The notes under the pieces are model-generated. The model was not told where the DNA came from and searched no databases. It saw nothing but the letters and a program-made list of their open reading frames with translations. Both the position numbers and the translations under genes were made by a program. This document shows, one piece after another, positions 18,554 through 28,227 of a DNA stretch of 64,000 nucleotides (position 1 is the stretch's first letter; every line of letters begins with the position of its first letter). Source of the DNA: Paraneptunicella aestuarii (lineage in GTDB: Bacteria; Pseudomonadota; Gammaproteobacteria; Enterobacterales; Alteromonadaceae); the NCBI RefSeq assembly GCF_019900845.1, contig NZ_CP074570.1, positions 2,852,001-2,916,000 on the forward strand, in the 5' to 3' direction.

Positions 18554-19651
18554 TCAGCAATAACTCTTGGGAACCCGCATAGGCATTCGGGTCATTAGCT
18601 CATGTCCAATAGTATTTGCCCACTGAGCAATTTCATTAATATCCAGTCCTTTCCCCCAAAGAATCACTTCATCGCCCACTTTAACGCCGCTAATGTGTGT
18701 GACATCAATGCTTAGCATATCCATAGACACTCTTCCGGCAACATAAGCTCTTTGCCCATTGACTAAAACCGGAGTACCGCTTCTTGCGTTGCGCGGGTAG
18801 CCATCACCATATCCAATAGCAACCGTTGCAATAACGGAAGGCTTTTCAGCTTCCCAGGTACTGCCATAGCCAACCTTATCTCCTTTGGGCACATCTCTAA
18901 GAGCAATGATTTCCGACTTCAATGTCATCACGGGCTCCAGCTTCTCAGCTAAAGGAAGTGATTCAGCTAGTGGAGATACGCCATACAGCATAATGCCTGG
19001 ACGGATCCAGTCACTGCTCCCCGTTTCCCACCCCATAATGGTGGCGGAATTGCCAATGCTGGTTTCTATTTTATCACCAAACTCTTTTTCCAGTGTTTGA
19101 TGTAATTGATGAAAATCAGCTAATTGCCTTTGCGTATGAGCATTTCCCAAATCATCGGCGCTGGCAATTTGGGTCATCAAGATAATGCTATCCTTCACAT
19201 TCTTACTGTTTTTCAACTGACGATAACAATCCTGAGCCTCATCCAGTTTAAGTCCCAAACGATGCATTCCTGAATCGACTTTTAGCCAGGCTCGGATAGG
19301 TTTAGGCAATTGTTTTGAAAGTAAATCATCGATTTGCTGCTGATTATGAAACACCACTTCCATATTATTTTGCGAAGCACACAATAGCTCAGACGCTTCA
19401 AAGCATCCTTCCAACAGCAAAATCGGGGTTTTTATATCTTCATGGCGGAGTAACATGGCTTCTTCAACGCAAGAAACAGCAAGCAGGCTAATGTATCCCT
19501 GCAAGGCTTCCGCTATTTTGATGGAGCCATGTCCATAAGCGTTTGCCTTGATAACAGCAACGATTTGGCTTTGAGGTGCTACTTGAGAAATTAATGCACA
19601 ATTATGTCTTAGTGCAGTTAAATCTATTTTCATTTTTGCCGGACGTGGCAT
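18554..19651 (-). CDS. alr: Alanine racemase
   Basis: PLP enzyme that interconverts L- and D-alanine for peptidoglycan. The 365-residue protein has the PLP lysine in AVIKANAYGHG near residue 34, the catalytic tyrosine segment DKVGYGSTW and the RVSMDMLSIDV segment typical of the C-terminal beta domain. A D-amino-acid transaminase gene lies just upstream (31-base gap), which makes a small D-amino-acid operon. Confidence 0.95.
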   Translation of the reverse strand: MPRPAKMKIDLTALRHNCALISQVAPQSQIVAVIKANAYGHGSIKIAEALQGYISLLAVSCVEEAMLLRHEDIKTPILLLEGCFEASELLCASQNNMEVVFHNQQQIDDLLSKQLPKPIRAWLKVDSGMHRLGLKLDEAQDCYRQLKNSKNVKDSIILMTQIASADDLGNAHTQRQLADFHQLHQTLEKEFGDKIETSIGNSATIMGWETGSSDWIRPGIMLYGVSPLAESLPLAEKLEPVMTLKSEIIALRDVPKGDKVGYGSTWEAEKPSVIATVAIGYGDGYPRNARSGTPVLVNGQRAYVAGRVSMDMLSIDVTHISGVKVGDEVILWGKGLDINEIAQWANTIGHELMTRMPMRVPKSYC

Positions 19652-19682
19652 GAACCTTCCTAACTTCTATTACTTCACAATA

Positions 19683-20540
19683 TTAAATATCGAATTTATG
19701 AGTGGCATATAATGGCTGAACCTTTCGCCATACATTTCCAATAGCGCCATTACCCACAGGATGATCATCCAGTTCGATTACTGGCATGATTTCTCTGGTT
19801 GAACTGGTCAGCCAGATTTCATCAGCATTTTTGACTTCATCCATCGAAATAGCTCGTTCTTCAACGGTAATACCTGCAAATCGTTGTAGTACCTGTATGA
19901 GAATGTCTCGAGTAATGCCGGGTAAGATTTGCTTATCCAACACTGGCGTACTAATAACTTCGCCTTTAACAACAAACACATTCGCTGAGCTGGCTTCGGT
20001 TAATTCATTGTGTTCATTGAACAACAGTGTTTCGTCATAGCCTTGCTGATGTGAATGCTGAAAATGCAGTACATTGCCCAAAAGCGATGTAGATTTGATA
20101 TTGCAATGATCCCAGCGTCTATCTTCCTGACTAAGCACCTTAGCCACTTGCAAAGGTTCAGCCCCAGCCTCTAAAGGCGCATTAATGGAGAATGTACGAA
20201 TAAATACCGTGGGAGCAGTATCGCTCATGTAACCATGGAAACGCTTTTGCGACACACCTCGTGTCACATGAACATAAATGCCAAGGTTATCGCCTTCATT
20301 GCGTTGCAATATTTCATTGAATAGCTCTACCCACTCAGCGTGAGACATTGGGTGAGGAATTTGCAACGCATCAAGGCCAAAATTCAATCTATCCAGATGC
20401 AATTTGGCACCAATAATTTTGCCGCTATAGGTAGGAATACTTTCGTAGAGACCTTCACCAAACAAAAAGCCTCGATCCATAGGTGAAATACGTGCTTCAT
20501 TCTCTGGGATAAATTGTCCGTTTAAAAACACAATACTCAT
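19683..20540 (-). CDS. dat: Class IV aminotransferase, probable D-amino-acid transaminase
   Basis: A PLP fold-type IV enzyme of 285 residues from the ATG at 20540; an in-frame start 24 codons upstream would add a non-conserved tail. Typical features are FLNGQFIPENEARISPMDRGFLFGEG, the catalytic lysine in CNIKSTSLLGNVLH, and NELTEASSANVFVVK with the Glu that binds the pyridine ring. D-alanine transaminase makes D-glutamate from D-alanine. Being beside alr supports that, but branched-chain transaminases and aminodeoxychorismate lyase share the fold. Confidence 0.82.
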   Translation of the reverse strand: MSIVFLNGQFIPENEARISPMDRGFLFGEGLYESIPTYSGKIIGAKLHLDRLNFGLDALQIPHPMSHAEWVELFNEILQRNEGDNLGIYVHVTRGVSQKRFHGYMSDTAPTVFIRTFSINAPLEAGAEPLQVAKVLSQEDRRWDHCNIKSTSLLGNVLHFQHSHQQGYDETLLFNEHNELTEASSANVFVVKGEVISTPVLDKQILPGITRDILIQVLQRFAGITVEERAISMDEVKNADEIWLTSSTREIMPVIELDDHPVGNGAIGNVWRKVQPLYATHKFDI

Positions 20541-20648
20541 GAAAAGATAAATTCCTGTTAGCTGGATATTCGACGCCGGATTATGCCACGCAGCTTGCCA
20601 TGCTGCATTCAACTTATCTTTATTTTTGGCAATTAAGACTCATTATTT

Positions 20649-21623
20649 TCAATAATTACTGGAAATAGGTGAAATTGAACGCATGTAAATATGCAATTGC
20701 CTAAACAAGGACTGAGCGCGATGTAAGGAAACCAGTTTAAACTTAACCGTCTCACCCGGAGCAAGCTGCGCCAACCGCCAGCAATCCACTGCGCACACAG
20801 ATCCAATTTTAGGATAACCACCTAATGTTTGTCGATCTTGCAACAACACTATTGGCTGCCCATCGCCCGGAACTTGTATAGCACCAAGCCCCGTTGCTTC
20901 GGAAAGCATTCCGGGCATATCGTGTACTACTGCTTTCCCTTGCAAGCGATACCCCATCCGGTTGCTGTCCTGAGATATTCGATATGAGTTACTCAGCAAA
21001 GTTTTTCTTGCTGACTTTGAAAACTGGCTATATTGCCCACCAGGTATCATTCTGATGGTGCCTGGATCACAGCCCACATCATCAAACCAGCCCCAATCAA
21101 TAAAGCGCTTAGGCAATATCAATGAAGTCGTTGCTGCTGTTTGTCGATATTGCAACAGATCACCCGCTCGAATAAGTTGCCCATCACCAGTAATGCCACC
21201 AATACCTTCACGCATATTGGTGGCAACACTATTTAAAATGGGTTGCACGACAAAACCACCTCGAACCGCCAGATAATTACGCATTCCAATATCGGGTCTT
21301 TCTATTTTCAAGATATCGCCAGCACGAATAGCATGGCTCTGCCAACACGCACGTTTTTGTCCATTGATAGTAACTTTAACATCAGCACCGGTCACACACA
21401 TAACGGTAGAGGCCAAGGCTTTGAGTTCAAGCGCACCCATGACAATTTCCAGCACAGGCATATAAGACGCATTACCACACAAACGATTGGCCCAATGCGC
21501 AGACCAATAATCCATCACGCCAGAAGTGCTTACCCCCAAATGCGCAACACCTTTGCGTCCCAAATCCTGCAGTAAAGTAAGGAAACCAGGCTTAATAACG
21601 CTAAATCCAGTGGGTTGAGTCAT
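20649..21623 (-). CDS. pxpC: 5-oxoprolinase subunit C
   Basis: A 324-residue protein of the KipA/biotin-dependent carboxylase-like family. With PxpA and PxpB it hydrolyses 5-oxoproline to glutamate using ATP. Family motifs include LTLLQDLGRKGVAHLGVSTSG near the N-terminus and the C-terminal VLLQDRQTLGGYPKIGSV. It follows pxpB after 16 bases on the same strand. Confidence 0.92.
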   Translation of the reverse strand: MTQPTGFSVIKPGFLTLLQDLGRKGVAHLGVSTSGVMDYWSAHWANRLCGNASYMPVLEIVMGALELKALASTVMCVTGADVKVTINGQKRACWQSHAIRAGDILKIERPDIGMRNYLAVRGGFVVQPILNSVATNMREGIGGITGDGQLIRAGDLLQYRQTAATTSLILPKRFIDWGWFDDVGCDPGTIRMIPGGQYSQFSKSARKTLLSNSYRISQDSNRMGYRLQGKAVVHDMPGMLSEATGLGAIQVPGDGQPIVLLQDRQTLGGYPKIGSVCAVDCWRLAQLAPGETVKFKLVSLHRAQSLFRQLHIYMRSISPISSNY

Positions 21624-21639
21624 GTAGCTTACTTCTCTT

Positions 21640-22359
21640 TTATCCTTGTTTTAACAAAGATTGATATTCCTGTTGCGAAACCGATTGAAACTTAACTCTG
21701 TCACCCACTGATAACCTTGATATATCTGGGCTAGACAGATCAAACATTGGAATGGGACAGTGACCGATAATATGCCAGCCCCCGGGTGAATCAGTGGGGT
21801 ATATCGCCGTTTGTCCTTCGGCGATCGCCAGCGCACCTTTGGGAACAAAGGTTCTCGGAGTGGTTTTACGAGGCAGTCTAATCCTCTCAGAAACACCATC
21901 CATATAAGCAAAACCAGGAGCAAAGCCAACAGCAGTAACCTGATAAATAACGCGACTATGAATCTCGATAATCTCATCCAGCTCAAGCTTTAACTCTTTA
22001 CTTAATGACACTAAATCCAGCGCCAACTCGCCACCATAGAACACTGGAACGCTCACGATATTTCTATCGTTGATACATTCTTGAAGCCACGCCTCATTTG
22101 TTAGCAATGATTCCAAGCGAGATTTTGCCTGTTTGTAACCAATGAATATCGGGTCATAAAAGACAGTGATGTTATTATTGGCAGGAACAACATCATAAAA
22201 ATCCTCGCATCCTCTGAGCAGCGCAGCTAATGACATCACCTGAAAAAGCGTTTGTTCACTGTTACTGTCACCAATATAAATGGTAAAGGCGTTGTCAGCA
22301 TTAGCCCTCACCTTAAGCAAAGATGCCAATCCACTGATTTCAAAAGTTGATGTAATCAA
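21640..22359 (-). CDS. pxpB: 5-oxoprolinase subunit B
   Basis: A 239-residue KipI/AHS1-family subunit of 5-oxoprolinase. The VGFAPGFAYMDG and RKTTPRTFVPKGALAIAEGQ segments and GGWHIIGHCPIPMFD are characteristic. It sits between pxpA and pxpC in one operon, 30 bases after pxpA. Confidence 0.92.
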   Translation of the reverse strand: MITSTFEISGLASLLKVRANADNAFTIYIGDSNSEQTLFQVMSLAALLRGCEDFYDVVPANNNITVFYDPIFIGYKQAKSRLESLLTNEAWLQECINDRNIVSVPVFYGGELALDLVSLSKELKLELDEIIEIHSRVIYQVTAVGFAPGFAYMDGVSERIRLPRKTTPRTFVPKGALAIAEGQTAIYPTDSPGGWHIIGHCPIPMFDLSSPDISRLSVGDRVKFQSVSQQEYQSLLKQG

Positions 22360-22389
22360 ATGACGAACCGATAATTGTAATTAATGAGA

Positions 22390-23121
22390 TTAAGAGCCTT
22401 TCATGGTTTGGTGGACTATCCGAGCCTTCGCTAAAGCCCCTTCCCCATCACTATGAATACAAATTGAGTCCACTTCCAACGGGATCAGCTTGCCGCTTTG
22501 AGTCTTCACTTCACGATCATTTTTCAATCGTTTCACCTGCTCTTCCACTTCATCAATATGTAACACAGCACCAGCGATTTGACGCGACGCGAGCAAGCCA
22601 GCATCGGTATAAAGACGGTCTGCGAAGGCTTCAAACATAAGCTCAACACCGTGCCGTGATGCGATTTCTCTCGCTTGGTTGTTTTCAGGCAAGGACTGAA
22701 CCATAAGCTTGATAGGACGATGATATTCATTGATAGCTTTAGCTACAGCATCCAGCACTTCCGGCTTCACCATCATATCGTTATATAAAGCTCCATGAGG
22801 TTTTACATAGCTGACCTTTGTGCCCAGAGAATGTGCCATGCCATCTAGTGCAGCAATTTGATAAAGCAGCATATCCGTAATGAGCTCAGGCGCCATATTC
22901 ATGCTGCGTCGACCAAAGCCTTGTAAATCAGGGTAAGCAGGATGAGCACCAACAGAAACATTATGCAGCATGGCTAAAGATAAGGTCTTTCGCATACCGG
23001 ATGGATCACCGGCATGATACCCGCATGCAATGTTGGCTAAATCAATAAGCTCCATAAAGGCTTCGTCATGCCCCATTGACCAAGCGCCAAAGCTTTCACC
23101 CAAATCACAATTAATCTGCAC
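22390..23121 (-). CDS. pxpA: 5-oxoprolinase subunit A
   Basis: LamB/YcsF-family subunit of 5-oxoprolinase, about 243 residues. Landmarks are INCDLGESFG at the N-terminus, ANIACGYHAGDP and VKPHGALYN, with His and Asp residues expected in the active site. The start is set at GTG 23121 because GGAG lies exactly seven bases upstream and this yields the usual V-QINCDLGESF beginning; ATG codons at 23142 and 23139 would add seven non-conserved residues. The gene overlaps the upstream hydrolase stop by 11 bases. Confidence 0.92.
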   Translation of the reverse strand: MQINCDLGESFGAWSMGHDEAFMELIDLANIACGYHAGDPSGMRKTLSLAMLHNVSVGAHPAYPDLQGFGRRSMNMAPELITDMLLYQIAALDGMAHSLGTKVSYVKPHGALYNDMMVKPEVLDAVAKAINEYHRPIKLMVQSLPENNQAREIASRHGVELMFEAFADRLYTDAGLLASRQIAGAVLHIDEVEEQVKRLKNDREVKTQSGKLIPLEVDSICIHSDGEGALAKARIVHQTMKGS

Positions 23122-23917
23122 GGTTAGACTCCATTTCATCAATCAGCTCAACTAATAGTTTAGCTGCATGAACAGGTTGCTCTAGTGGAAACAAGTGCCC
23201 ACCTCGATGAAATTGACGATGCTGCATGGGAAATAAGCGTAGCAAACTACTGACCATGGCAGGAGGCAACACTCCTCCGTCTGCCGCAGTGACCAAGGTT
23301 GCGGGAACCTTAAGCTTGCCTTTCAAATGGTGCAAGTTATGAGGAACCGAATGAAAAATATCAGCTTCTACTGATGCCTTAAAAGCAAGACGTTTTTCAT
23401 TATCTTCAGACAAAATACCCGCCTGAACATAGTCATCCAATGATTCATCTGAAAATTGATTGAATAATGGTTTGCCTCTGAAATAAGCATGAACATCTTC
23501 ATCTTTTCGCCACACTTGCTTTCGGGTTTCCGCTTTACCTGCCGGAGTATAACGAGAGGTCAACCCAGTCAGCTTCATTAAGCGTATAGCGTAACTTTTC
23601 CAGCCGGTGAATGCTGGCGGCTCCATCATAATAAGCCCTTTGAATAGATCAGGGCGGGTACAGCATGCCTGTAGTGATAATGCAGCACCAAAAGAATGCC
23701 CTACGGCATAAACGGGTGTGTCGCTATTGTTTTCAACAAACTCGATCATTTCATTGATTTGGTTTTGCCAGTTGTTGGACACCGGGAACTTAGGCTCATG
23801 CCCGTACATATCCTTTGCAATAATTGAATAGTTATCTGGCAAGGCAGCAAAAAACTGGCGATAGGTTTTACTCGGAAACCCATTTGCGTGAGCAAAATTT
23901 AATACTATTGAGGACAT
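23111..23917 (-). CDS. Alpha/beta-hydrolase in the pxp operon
   Basis: A 268-residue alpha/beta-hydrolase with the oxyanion segment FAHANGFPSKTY, the nucleophile elbow VGHSFGAALSLQAC (Ser) and a C-terminal HRGGHLFPLEQP holding the catalytic histidine. It overlaps pxpA by 11 bases, so it is cotranscribed with the 5-oxoprolinase genes. Whether it feeds that pathway, for example by releasing 5-oxoproline from a conjugate, is unknown. Confidence 0.87.
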   Translation of the reverse strand: MSSIVLNFAHANGFPSKTYRQFFAALPDNYSIIAKDMYGHEPKFPVSNNWQNQINEMIEFVENNSDTPVYAVGHSFGAALSLQACCTRPDLFKGLIMMEPPAFTGWKSYAIRLMKLTGLTSRYTPAGKAETRKQVWRKDEDVHAYFRGKPLFNQFSDESLDDYVQAGILSEDNEKRLAFKASVEADIFHSVPHNLHHLKGKLKVPATLVTAADGGVLPPAMVSSLLRLFPMQHRQFHRGGHLFPLEQPVHAAKLLVELIDEMESNRAD

Positions 23918-24110
23918 CGACTATTTGACCTGCTATTTAACTAAAAATGAAAAGTTCATTGCTTACGCATAAAACGGACTCAGACCCTAACAAAATAATA
24001 TGGCTTTGCAAACTCAGTTCCAAGCCTTCTCGCGCACTTCCCCAAAATAGAAACGTAGTCTTTTCATATTCCCCCTTTATTTTTACCCAAGGCTTCCCCA
24101 TATCGGATTT

Positions 24111-24824
24111 ATGAACACGACACCAACATTCAAATCGGCAATAACTAAAACCTGTCTTTTCGTTTTAGTGCTTTGGCTCATCAAAACCAGTGAGCAATTA
24201 TTCCATTTAAAACTACAGCTCCTTGGTGTGTATCCCGGTGAACTATCAGGGCTTATCGGTATTTTAACCGCACCTCTAATCCATGGCTCTTATGAGCATT
24301 TGTTTAGCAATACACTCCCTACTCTAATTCTGGGAACGGTACTTTTTTATGGTTACCCGAAATCCAGCAAATGGGTTATTCCGTTGGTCTGGATTGGTTC
24401 AGGAATCGGTGTTTGGCTGTTTGCTCGAGATTCTTACCATGTTGGCGCCAGTGGCCTGACTCACGGTATTTTCTTTTATTTACTGATCACCAGTATTTTA
24501 CGTAGAGACAAACGCTCAATTGCCTTGATGATGATCGCCTTCTTTATGTATGGCAGCATGGTGCTGACCATACTCCCCAGAGAACAACAAATTTCCTTTG
24601 AATATCATTTGTTTGGAGCCATATTTGGTGTCTTGAGTGCGGCTATATTTTACAAATGGGATCCGAAGCTGGAACGTAAAAAATATGATTGGGAAAATGA
24701 GCATGAACCTGATGATCCGTTACCCACAATAGAAAATGATGAGATTGATCTGATTGGCGATGCCTGGAAATTAGACAATCAAGCCTATGATGATATCAAG
24801 TCATACGATAAATACAGGCATTGA
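24111..24824 (+). CDS. Rhomboid-family intramembrane protease-like protein
   Basis: A 237-residue polytopic membrane protein with about six helices. The rhomboid fold is supported by HGSYEHLFSNTLPTLILG in the second helix, the catalytic serine in VGASGLTHGIFFYLL and the histidine in EYHLFGAIFGVLSA. The last 45 residues are acidic and cytoplasmic. Substrates are unknown. Confidence 0.85.
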   Translation: MNTTPTFKSAITKTCLFVLVLWLIKTSEQLFHLKLQLLGVYPGELSGLIGILTAPLIHGSYEHLFSNTLPTLILGTVLFYGYPKSSKWVIPLVWIGSGIGVWLFARDSYHVGASGLTHGIFFYLLITSILRRDKRSIALMMIAFFMYGSMVLTILPREQQISFEYHLFGAIFGVLSAAIFYKWDPKLERKKYDWENEHEPDDPLPTIENDEIDLIGDAWKLDNQAYDDIKSYDKYRH

Positions 24825-25018
24825 ATATCCTCGTTCTACTATGAAATATTCATTAACAATTAAGAACAACACTCAATAAACAAGATTTCGCCGAGTTCTG
24901 TTTCCTATGCTATCGTTAAGATAAGCACAAAGGGAATTAAAGAATAAGGATGTTGTCGCTGTATAAATCAGAGAAGACTAATAAGTCGACTAATAAGGCT
25001 AAATAAACGAGAACCGAA

Positions 25019-25303
25019 ATGAAACGCTTACTACTCTATTTTAGTTTGCTTCTCATTAACAGCGTAAACGCTGATGTCGGCTTACTCATGTTCGACAACC
25101 CAGCGGGTTCTGTCATTGCCTTATCAGATACTCCAGACAATGAAAGCAATAATGTCGAATTTGATAGTGACGATGCTATTGTTTCAACGCTTCATGAACT
25201 GACTTCCTCCCCTCAATATCATTATTATTCTGTTCTCGCAGTTCATTTGTCTGAACAGACATCAACGGCATACTCAATAAGAGCACCACCTTCATTGGCC
25301 TGA
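25019..25303 (+). CDS. Small secreted hypothetical protein
   Basis: A 94-residue protein with a clear signal peptide (residues 1-18, cleavage likely after NA). The mature part is acidic, rich in Asp, Asn and Ser, and has no cysteines. I do not recognise a family. It stands alone between the rhomboid and CBS genes. Confidence 0.55.
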   Translation: MKRLLLYFSLLLINSVNADVGLLMFDNPAGSVIALSDTPDNESNNVEFDSDDAIVSTLHELTSSPQYHYYSVLAVHLSEQTSTAYSIRAPPSLA

Positions 25304-25438
25304 GCTAAACACGCTTTATAAACCTGCATTCGCAGGAAAGATAACAAAAAGCCGTGTAGCTCAATCATCATTCGTTATCAATGTGTATCGCCATTAATGA
25401 TGGCAATTCGAGTGAGTCCTTTTTTGGAGTATAGTCCA

Positions 25439-26029
25439 ATGAAAAAATTACATTTTTACCATGTATCCAGCGTTGATGAATTAGCCCAACCTCAAGAAAC
25501 TAATCAGATTACCCTGGATTCACCAGCTCTTACTTTTTTAACTGACTTCAGCGTAACTGAGCCATTAATGATCGACTCAAGCGCATCGGCCATTGAAGCT
25601 AAAGAGCTAATGCAAAAAACCCATGTTCGCTTGCAAATGGTCGTTGATGAAAACAATCATTTTGTTGGCATTATCAGCGCTGATGACCTGATCGATCGCA
25701 AGCTGGTTATGAAAGTCTCGGAAGGAAACCTGCGTAACGAAATTCCAATCACTGAAATGATGAGAAAGAAAGAATCGTTAATGGCACTGGATATTGAAGA
25801 GCTGTCACGTGCCAATATCCGTGACGTGATTAACGCTCTTAGAGATAGCGGTCAGCAACATGCCTTAGTCATCTCAAGAGATAACCACAAAATCAGGGGG
25901 ATTTTCTCAGCCAGTGATATTTCAAGAAAACTGCACCTACCTATTGATATTCAAAGAAGATCAACCTTCTTCGATGTCTTCATGGCAATCAATAGCAAGC
26001 ATGTTTCAAACCTGGCAGTAGCTTCTTAA
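25439..26029 (+). CDS. CBS-domain protein
   Basis: A 196-residue cytoplasmic protein with two CBS motifs (about 45-100 and 115-180), a module that binds adenosyl ligands and regulates partners. Signs are SASAIEAKELMQKTHVRLQMVVDENNHFVGIISADDL and a second HALVISRDNHKIRGIFSASDI unit. The ATG at 25439 has GGAG nine bases upstream; an in-frame ATG 14 codons earlier lacks one. Partner unknown. Confidence 0.82.
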   Translation: MKKLHFYHVSSVDELAQPQETNQITLDSPALTFLTDFSVTEPLMIDSSASAIEAKELMQKTHVRLQMVVDENNHFVGIISADDLIDRKLVMKVSEGNLRNEIPITEMMRKKESLMALDIEELSRANIRDVINALRDSGQQHALVISRDNHKIRGIFSASDISRKLHLPIDIQRRSTFFDVFMAINSKHVSNLAVAS

Positions 26030-26061
26030 GATCAATAACCCGTAGAGATAACACACAAACA

Positions 26062-26097
26062 AAAAAGGTGCTCTGGTAAAAATCTGAGCACCTTTTT
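26062..26097. terminator. Terminator between the CBS gene and the amylase gene
   Basis: Perfect 12-bp stem (AAAAAGGTGCTC/GAGCACCTTTTT) with T and A runs in the arms, between convergent genes; works on both strands. Confidence 0.88.
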
Positions 26098-26120
26098 ATT
26101 TTTGAAGTTTTATAGAACTA

Positions 26121-27509
26121 CTACTTCACAAAAACCTTAAATTCCCATGCAGGCAGAATCACGCTAGAGTCGGCGGACATAAAAACCTCATCGCCAGAAA
26201 AAGCATCCTGATAACGTCCATGATACAGCTTTTCTTCAAATTTCACTTCACGTGCGGTATCGGAAAAGTTAAATACTGCAAATACCTTGTCTTGTTCATT
26301 TTCCCGCACAAAGCTGAGCACGCGTTTGGGATTATCATTCGGCACGTGAATCATTCGAGCGCCATATTGTCCATTCCATAACGCAGTATTTTTATGTTTA
26401 AGCGCAAACAATGCTTTGTATAAATCCCCAATTGGATGTGCTTTCCACTGAATAGGATCCTTTTCAAAGAACTTGAGACGACGGTCATTACCTGCTTCCT
26501 GACCGTTATACATCATGGGTACTCCTTCACCGATAACACTTAACGCGATTACCGTTTCCAGTGCATCACCATAATTCTCAAACATGGTACCTTCCCAAGC
26601 ATTGGAATCATGATTGGCAACATGAGTCATACGATAAGCTTCTCTGGGAAAAGCACTTTCATTCCATGAATAGTATTTAAATAAAAGAGGCATATCCGCC
26701 TCGCCACGCACAATCTTGTGCATATATTCACTCCAGCTCCAGGCATAAGTCATATCGAAGGCGTAGGCGTGCAAGTCACGAGACTCCCACTCAGCCAGCA
26801 TAAACACAGGTTTCACGCTGTCTAACTCTCGTCTAACCGTATTCCAAAAATCAACAGGAACAAATCCGGCGACATCACAACGGAAACCATCCATCCCCAC
26901 TTCCTGAACCCAATATTTCATAGCAGCAGTCATATATTCACGAATACCGGGTTGAGAATAATCAAGATTAATGATGTCAGACCAATCCCACCACGGCGTT
27001 GGGCGAAAATCACCTTTATAGTCACGCTGATACCACTCCGGGTTTGTCGTGCGTAACTCATTGTCCCATGAAGTATGATTCGCCACCCAATCCAGGATGA
27101 CTTTCATACCCAATTCATGAGCCTGATTGACAAAGAATTTCAAGTCATCCAGAGAACCAAATTCAGGGTTAACACCATAGTAATCTTTAACAGAGTAAGG
27201 ACTGCCCAAAGTACCTTTACGGTTCAACTCACCAATAGGATTAACGGGCATCAGCCAAATGATATCAATACCTAATTCTTTCAACCGAGGAAGCTGTGCG
27301 GCAGCAGCTACAAATGTGCCTTCCTCAGTAAACTGACGGGTATTCAATTGATAAAGAATGGCATTCTTACTCCACTCAGGATGTTTAACTTTGACGTAAG
27401 GCTCAGGTGAGTATTGGTCATTTTTCGAATTTGAATAGGATTCAGTAGATTGACATCCTAATAGTGAAAACATGAAAAGAAATACCAGAACAGTGCAACG
27501 TGACAACAT
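26121..27509 (-). CDS. GH13 alpha-amylase-family lipoprotein
   Basis: A 462-residue glycoside hydrolase. The ATG at 27509 gives a lipoprotein signal with lipobox LLGC (Cys about residue 18), so the enzyme should be anchored in a membrane facing the periplasm or surface. The GH13 regions are visible: DWVANHTSWD, the nucleophile in DGFRCDVAGFVP, the acid/base Glu in MLAEWESRD and the third carboxylate in HVANHDSNAWEG. Probably acts on maltodextrins; precise linkage cannot be read. A TTG six codons upstream is also in frame. Confidence 0.9.
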   Translation of the reverse strand: MLSRCTVLVFLFMFSLLGCQSTESYSNSKNDQYSPEPYVKVKHPEWSKNAILYQLNTRQFTEEGTFVAAAAQLPRLKELGIDIIWLMPVNPIGELNRKGTLGSPYSVKDYYGVNPEFGSLDDLKFFVNQAHELGMKVILDWVANHTSWDNELRTTNPEWYQRDYKGDFRPTPWWDWSDIINLDYSQPGIREYMTAAMKYWVQEVGMDGFRCDVAGFVPVDFWNTVRRELDSVKPVFMLAEWESRDLHAYAFDMTYAWSWSEYMHKIVRGEADMPLLFKYYSWNESAFPREAYRMTHVANHDSNAWEGTMFENYGDALETVIALSVIGEGVPMMYNGQEAGNDRRLKFFEKDPIQWKAHPIGDLYKALFALKHKNTALWNGQYGARMIHVPNDNPKRVLSFVRENEQDKVFAVFNFSDTAREVKFEEKLYHGRYQDAFSGDEVFMSADSSVILPAWEFKVFVK

Positions 27510-27675
27510 AGATTCTCCAAAGCACAAGCGAAATTAATCGTTTAAGATAGCAGGCAAGATAACGTCTCAAAAGCAGTGCATTAAATCAAGTAAAAGCGTA
27601 GAAGATAAACCTGGCGCAGCAAACAAGACGTATTCGAGCCAAATTCTGGATACCCTGTTTGAATGGAAGGCGGTT

Positions 27676-28227
27676 TTAACTATGAGCCTCCATAATAATA
27701 GTTTTTGGCTCTCCCTCAACATCACAGTCGAGTTTGTCATATTCGAGATCAACATACTCAATTTGAGATTCAGTCAAATGTTTAATAAGTGGCTTAGTCG
27801 CTCCTCTAAAACAAAACCACACCACCCTGTCTACAGAATCTTCGTTGTTTAAAATACTAATATCTTTCCTGACCTGAGCTCTCGTAGCGCTGTTCAGCCT
27901 CGCAAACCCAGATTTAATTTCTATTGCTACAGCTTGATTCTTTGAAAATAAATCAATTCTTCTAACCCCATAAGGAGTCACAAATGACACTTGCTTATCA
28001 AAATCAGTAATACCAAAGGTATTGCCGATAATCACTTCTGCCATGACTTCAAAGATGGAGCCTCTTGTTCTATTTTGTAACGGAATTATGTTTTTAATAA
28101 TATCGTCTAAAAATGGTTTCCCGTGTGCATTTATATCCAAATTAGAAGACTCAAAAACATTTACTAACATTGCCTTTGCTTTTCTTTCCCTGTGCTCTTT
28201 AAGCCCCTTTATATATTTTTTCATCAC
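27676..28227 (-). CDS. Orphan PD-(D/E)XK nuclease-like protein
   Basis: A 183-residue protein. The centre reads GVRRIDLFSKNQAVAIEIKS, a good match to the D-x(n)-ExK core of the PD-(D/E)XK nuclease fold (Asp then Glu-Ile-Lys). No methylase, helicase or immunity-like gene is visible next to it. The gene ends in an AT-rich stretch and starts 85 bases from an ISL3 element. It could be a solitary restriction-type enzyme, a repair nuclease or a detached toxin domain. Confidence 0.6.
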   Translation of the reverse strand: MMKKYIKGLKEHRERKAKAMLVNVFESSNLDINAHGKPFLDDIIKNIIPLQNRTRGSIFEVMAEVIIGNTFGITDFDKQVSFVTPYGVRRIDLFSKNQAVAIEIKSGFARLNSATRAQVRKDISILNNEDSVDRVVWFCFRGATKPLIKHLTESQIEYVDLEYDKLDCDVEGEPKTIIMEAHS

